Below are positions 4,633 to 5,573 of a DNA stretch of 5,573 bases, one piece after another. The translations under genes were made by a program, and so were the position numbers. The notes under the pieces were generated by a model. It was given only the letters and a program-made list of their open reading frames with translations. It had not been told where the DNA came from and did no database searches. Source of the DNA: an uncultured Pseudorhodoferax sp. (GTDB lineage: Bacteria > Pseudomonadota > Gammaproteobacteria > Burkholderiales > Burkholderiaceae); NCBI GenBank assembly GCA_913776795.1, contig CAJYRH010000284.1, forward strand, positions 1 to 5,573, written 5' to 3'. How positions within the stretch are numbered: position 1 is the stretch's first letter; the number at the start of each line of letters is the position of its first letter.

Positions 4633-5573
4633 CGCCTGCGCGCAACTGTACGCGCTGGACCAGGCCCACTGGAAGTTGTAGCCTCCCAACCATCCCGTCA
4701 CATCCACGACTTCGCCGATGAAATACAGGCCGCTTTGGCGGGATTCCATGGTCTGGGATGACAGGTCGCGTGTGTCCACGCCGCCTGCCGTCACCTCGGC
4801 CTTGCGGTAGCCCTCGGTGCCGGTTGGCATCAGCTGCCAGGCGTGCAGGCCGTTGGCCAGCGCAGCCAGCGCCTTGTCTGCCGCTTCGTTGACGGGCCGC
4901 TGCCAGGCAGGGTCCGTACCGGTCCAGGCCGCTGCCAGGCGCGTCGGCAGATGCTCGCCGAGCACGTTGGCGAGCAGGCGGCGCGTCGTCAGCTTGGCCT
5001 CTTGCAGCGCGGGCTGCAGCGCCGACTGGGGCGACAGGTCGACGCTGACCGGTGTGCCGGGCTTCCAATAGCTGGAGATTTGCAGTACCGCGGGGCCGCT
5101 GAGGCCGCGGTGTGTGAACAGCAGGTCTTCGGAAAAGCTGGCGCGTGCCTTCTTCTCGCCCGTCGCAATGTCGACGGGGAGCGAGAGGCCCGCCAGTGGC
5201 ACGAAGGGTTCCCATGCACGCTCGTCGAAGGTCAGCGGCACCAGCGCCGGGCGCTGCTCGACCAGGCGCAGTCCGAACTGGCGCGCGAGGCGGTAGCCGA
5301 AGTCGCTGGCGCCGATCTTGGGAATCGACAGGCCGCCTGTGGCCACAACAACGGAATGGGCCAGCACCTCGCCGCGATCGGTACCCAGCGCGTACCGGGC
5401 AGTCGCGCCGCCCGTCGCGCGGACGTCCTGTACGGCGCAGGGTTGCCACCGTGTCACCCCACCAGCTGCGCATTCGCGCAGCAGCAGGTCGATCAGATCC
5501 TCTGCGGAGCGGTCGCAGAAGAGCTGGCCTCGGTGCTTTTCGTGGAAGCCGATGCCGTCGCGTTGCAGCAGCG
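4618..5573 (-). CDS. NAD(P)/FAD-dependent oxidoreductase, HI0933/BaiN-type, N-terminus outside window
   Basis: An open frame of 317 codons runs from the right edge to a TGA at 4618-4620. The visible start (GFHEKHRGQLFCDRSAEDLIDLL, split here as GFHEKHRGQLFC then DRSAEDLIDLL) is the part lying about 90-100 residues into a typical ~410-residue member, so the N-terminal Rossmann FAD-binding GxGxxG lies outside. Family marks are the VVVATGGLSIPKIGASDFGY block (visible residues ~73-92), FTHRGLSGPAVLQISSYW, the EVTAGGVDTRDLSS block, and the C-terminal GLYFIGEVVDVTG plus GGYNFQWAWSSAY that closes the FAD site. Members are flavoproteins of the HI0933/TIGR00275 group; most have no assigned substrate, and BaiN reduces a bile-acid intermediate in gut clostridia, which should not be transferred here. 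There is no sign of damage. The last few codons carry the -35 of the rpsU promoter, so this gene and rpsU may be partly co-transcribed. A GTG at 5457 is an internal codon, not a start, because conserved sequence extends upstream. Confidence 0.94.
   Translation of the reverse strand, partial: LLQRDGIGFHEKHRGQLFCDRSAEDLIDLLLRECAAGGVTRWQPCAVQDVRATGGATARYALGTDRGEVLAHSVVVATGGLSIPKIGASDFGYRLARQFGLRLVEQRPALVPLTFDERAWEPFVPLAGLSLPVDIATGEKKARASFSEDLLFTHRGLSGPAVLQISSYWKPGTPVSVDLSPQSALQPALQEAKLTTRRLLANVLGEHLPTRLAAAWTGTDPAWQRPVNEAADKALAALANGLHAWQLMPTGTEGYRKAEVTAGGVDTRDLSSQTMESRQSGLYFIGEVVDVTGWLGGYNFQWAWSSAYSCAQALAAP

Noticed and set aside
4618..5457. Start of the flavoprotein at the GTG at 5457
   Set aside because: Conserved family sequence (HEKHRGQLFCDRSAEDL) continues upstream in the same frame to the window edge, so the true start is outside.

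Overview
The window is GC-rich, gene-dense bacterial chromosome. The protein sequences and the DarP/PmbA pairing point to a betaproteobacterium of the order Burkholderiales, most likely a Comamonadaceae-type organism. This is inferred from protein recall, since there is no 16S gene or other direct marker. No mobile element, CRISPR array, tRNA or rRNA gene was seen, and nothing looks recently acquired.

Layout from left to right: (1) darP/yjgA on the minus strand, a 50S assembly factor, complete at its start and cut by the left edge probably a few residues before its stop. (2) An 85-bp divergent intergenic region with a G-rich tandem repeat and a -10-like palindrome. (3) pmbA (tldE) on the plus strand, a subunit of the TldD/TldE protease. 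(4) A minus-strand gene for a secreted FecR-like/DUF6600 protein with a Trp-rich middle and a Gln-rich C-terminal tail; its stop codon interlocks with that of pmbA. (5) yqeY (GatB/YqeY domain), minus strand. (6) rpsU, ribosomal protein bS21, minus strand, followed by a strong intrinsic terminator just ahead of the yqeY ribosome binding site. (7) The C-terminal ~317 residues of a HI0933/BaiN-type flavoprotein, minus strand, whose 3' end carries the likely rpsU promoter.

Functionally, rpsU-yqeY resembles the start of the macromolecular-synthesis operon (rpsU-yqeY-dnaG-rpoD in many relatives). Here dnaG does not follow; the FecR/DUF6600 gene takes that place. The rpsU unit has a consensus -10, a leader of about 99 nt with nested inverted repeats, and tandem hairpins after the stop, so rpsU and yqeY expression can probably be uncoupled by attenuation. 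DarP and bS21 both concern the ribosome; PmbA concerns peptide maturation and degradation.

The genes are conserved or recognisable families and I see no convincing new multi-gene system. The points most worth a second look are regulatory: the rpsU leader and terminator, the G-quadruplex-capable repeat at the darP start, the SD-less divergent pair, the overlapping convergent stops, and the W-rich/Q-rich architecture of the DUF6600 protein.
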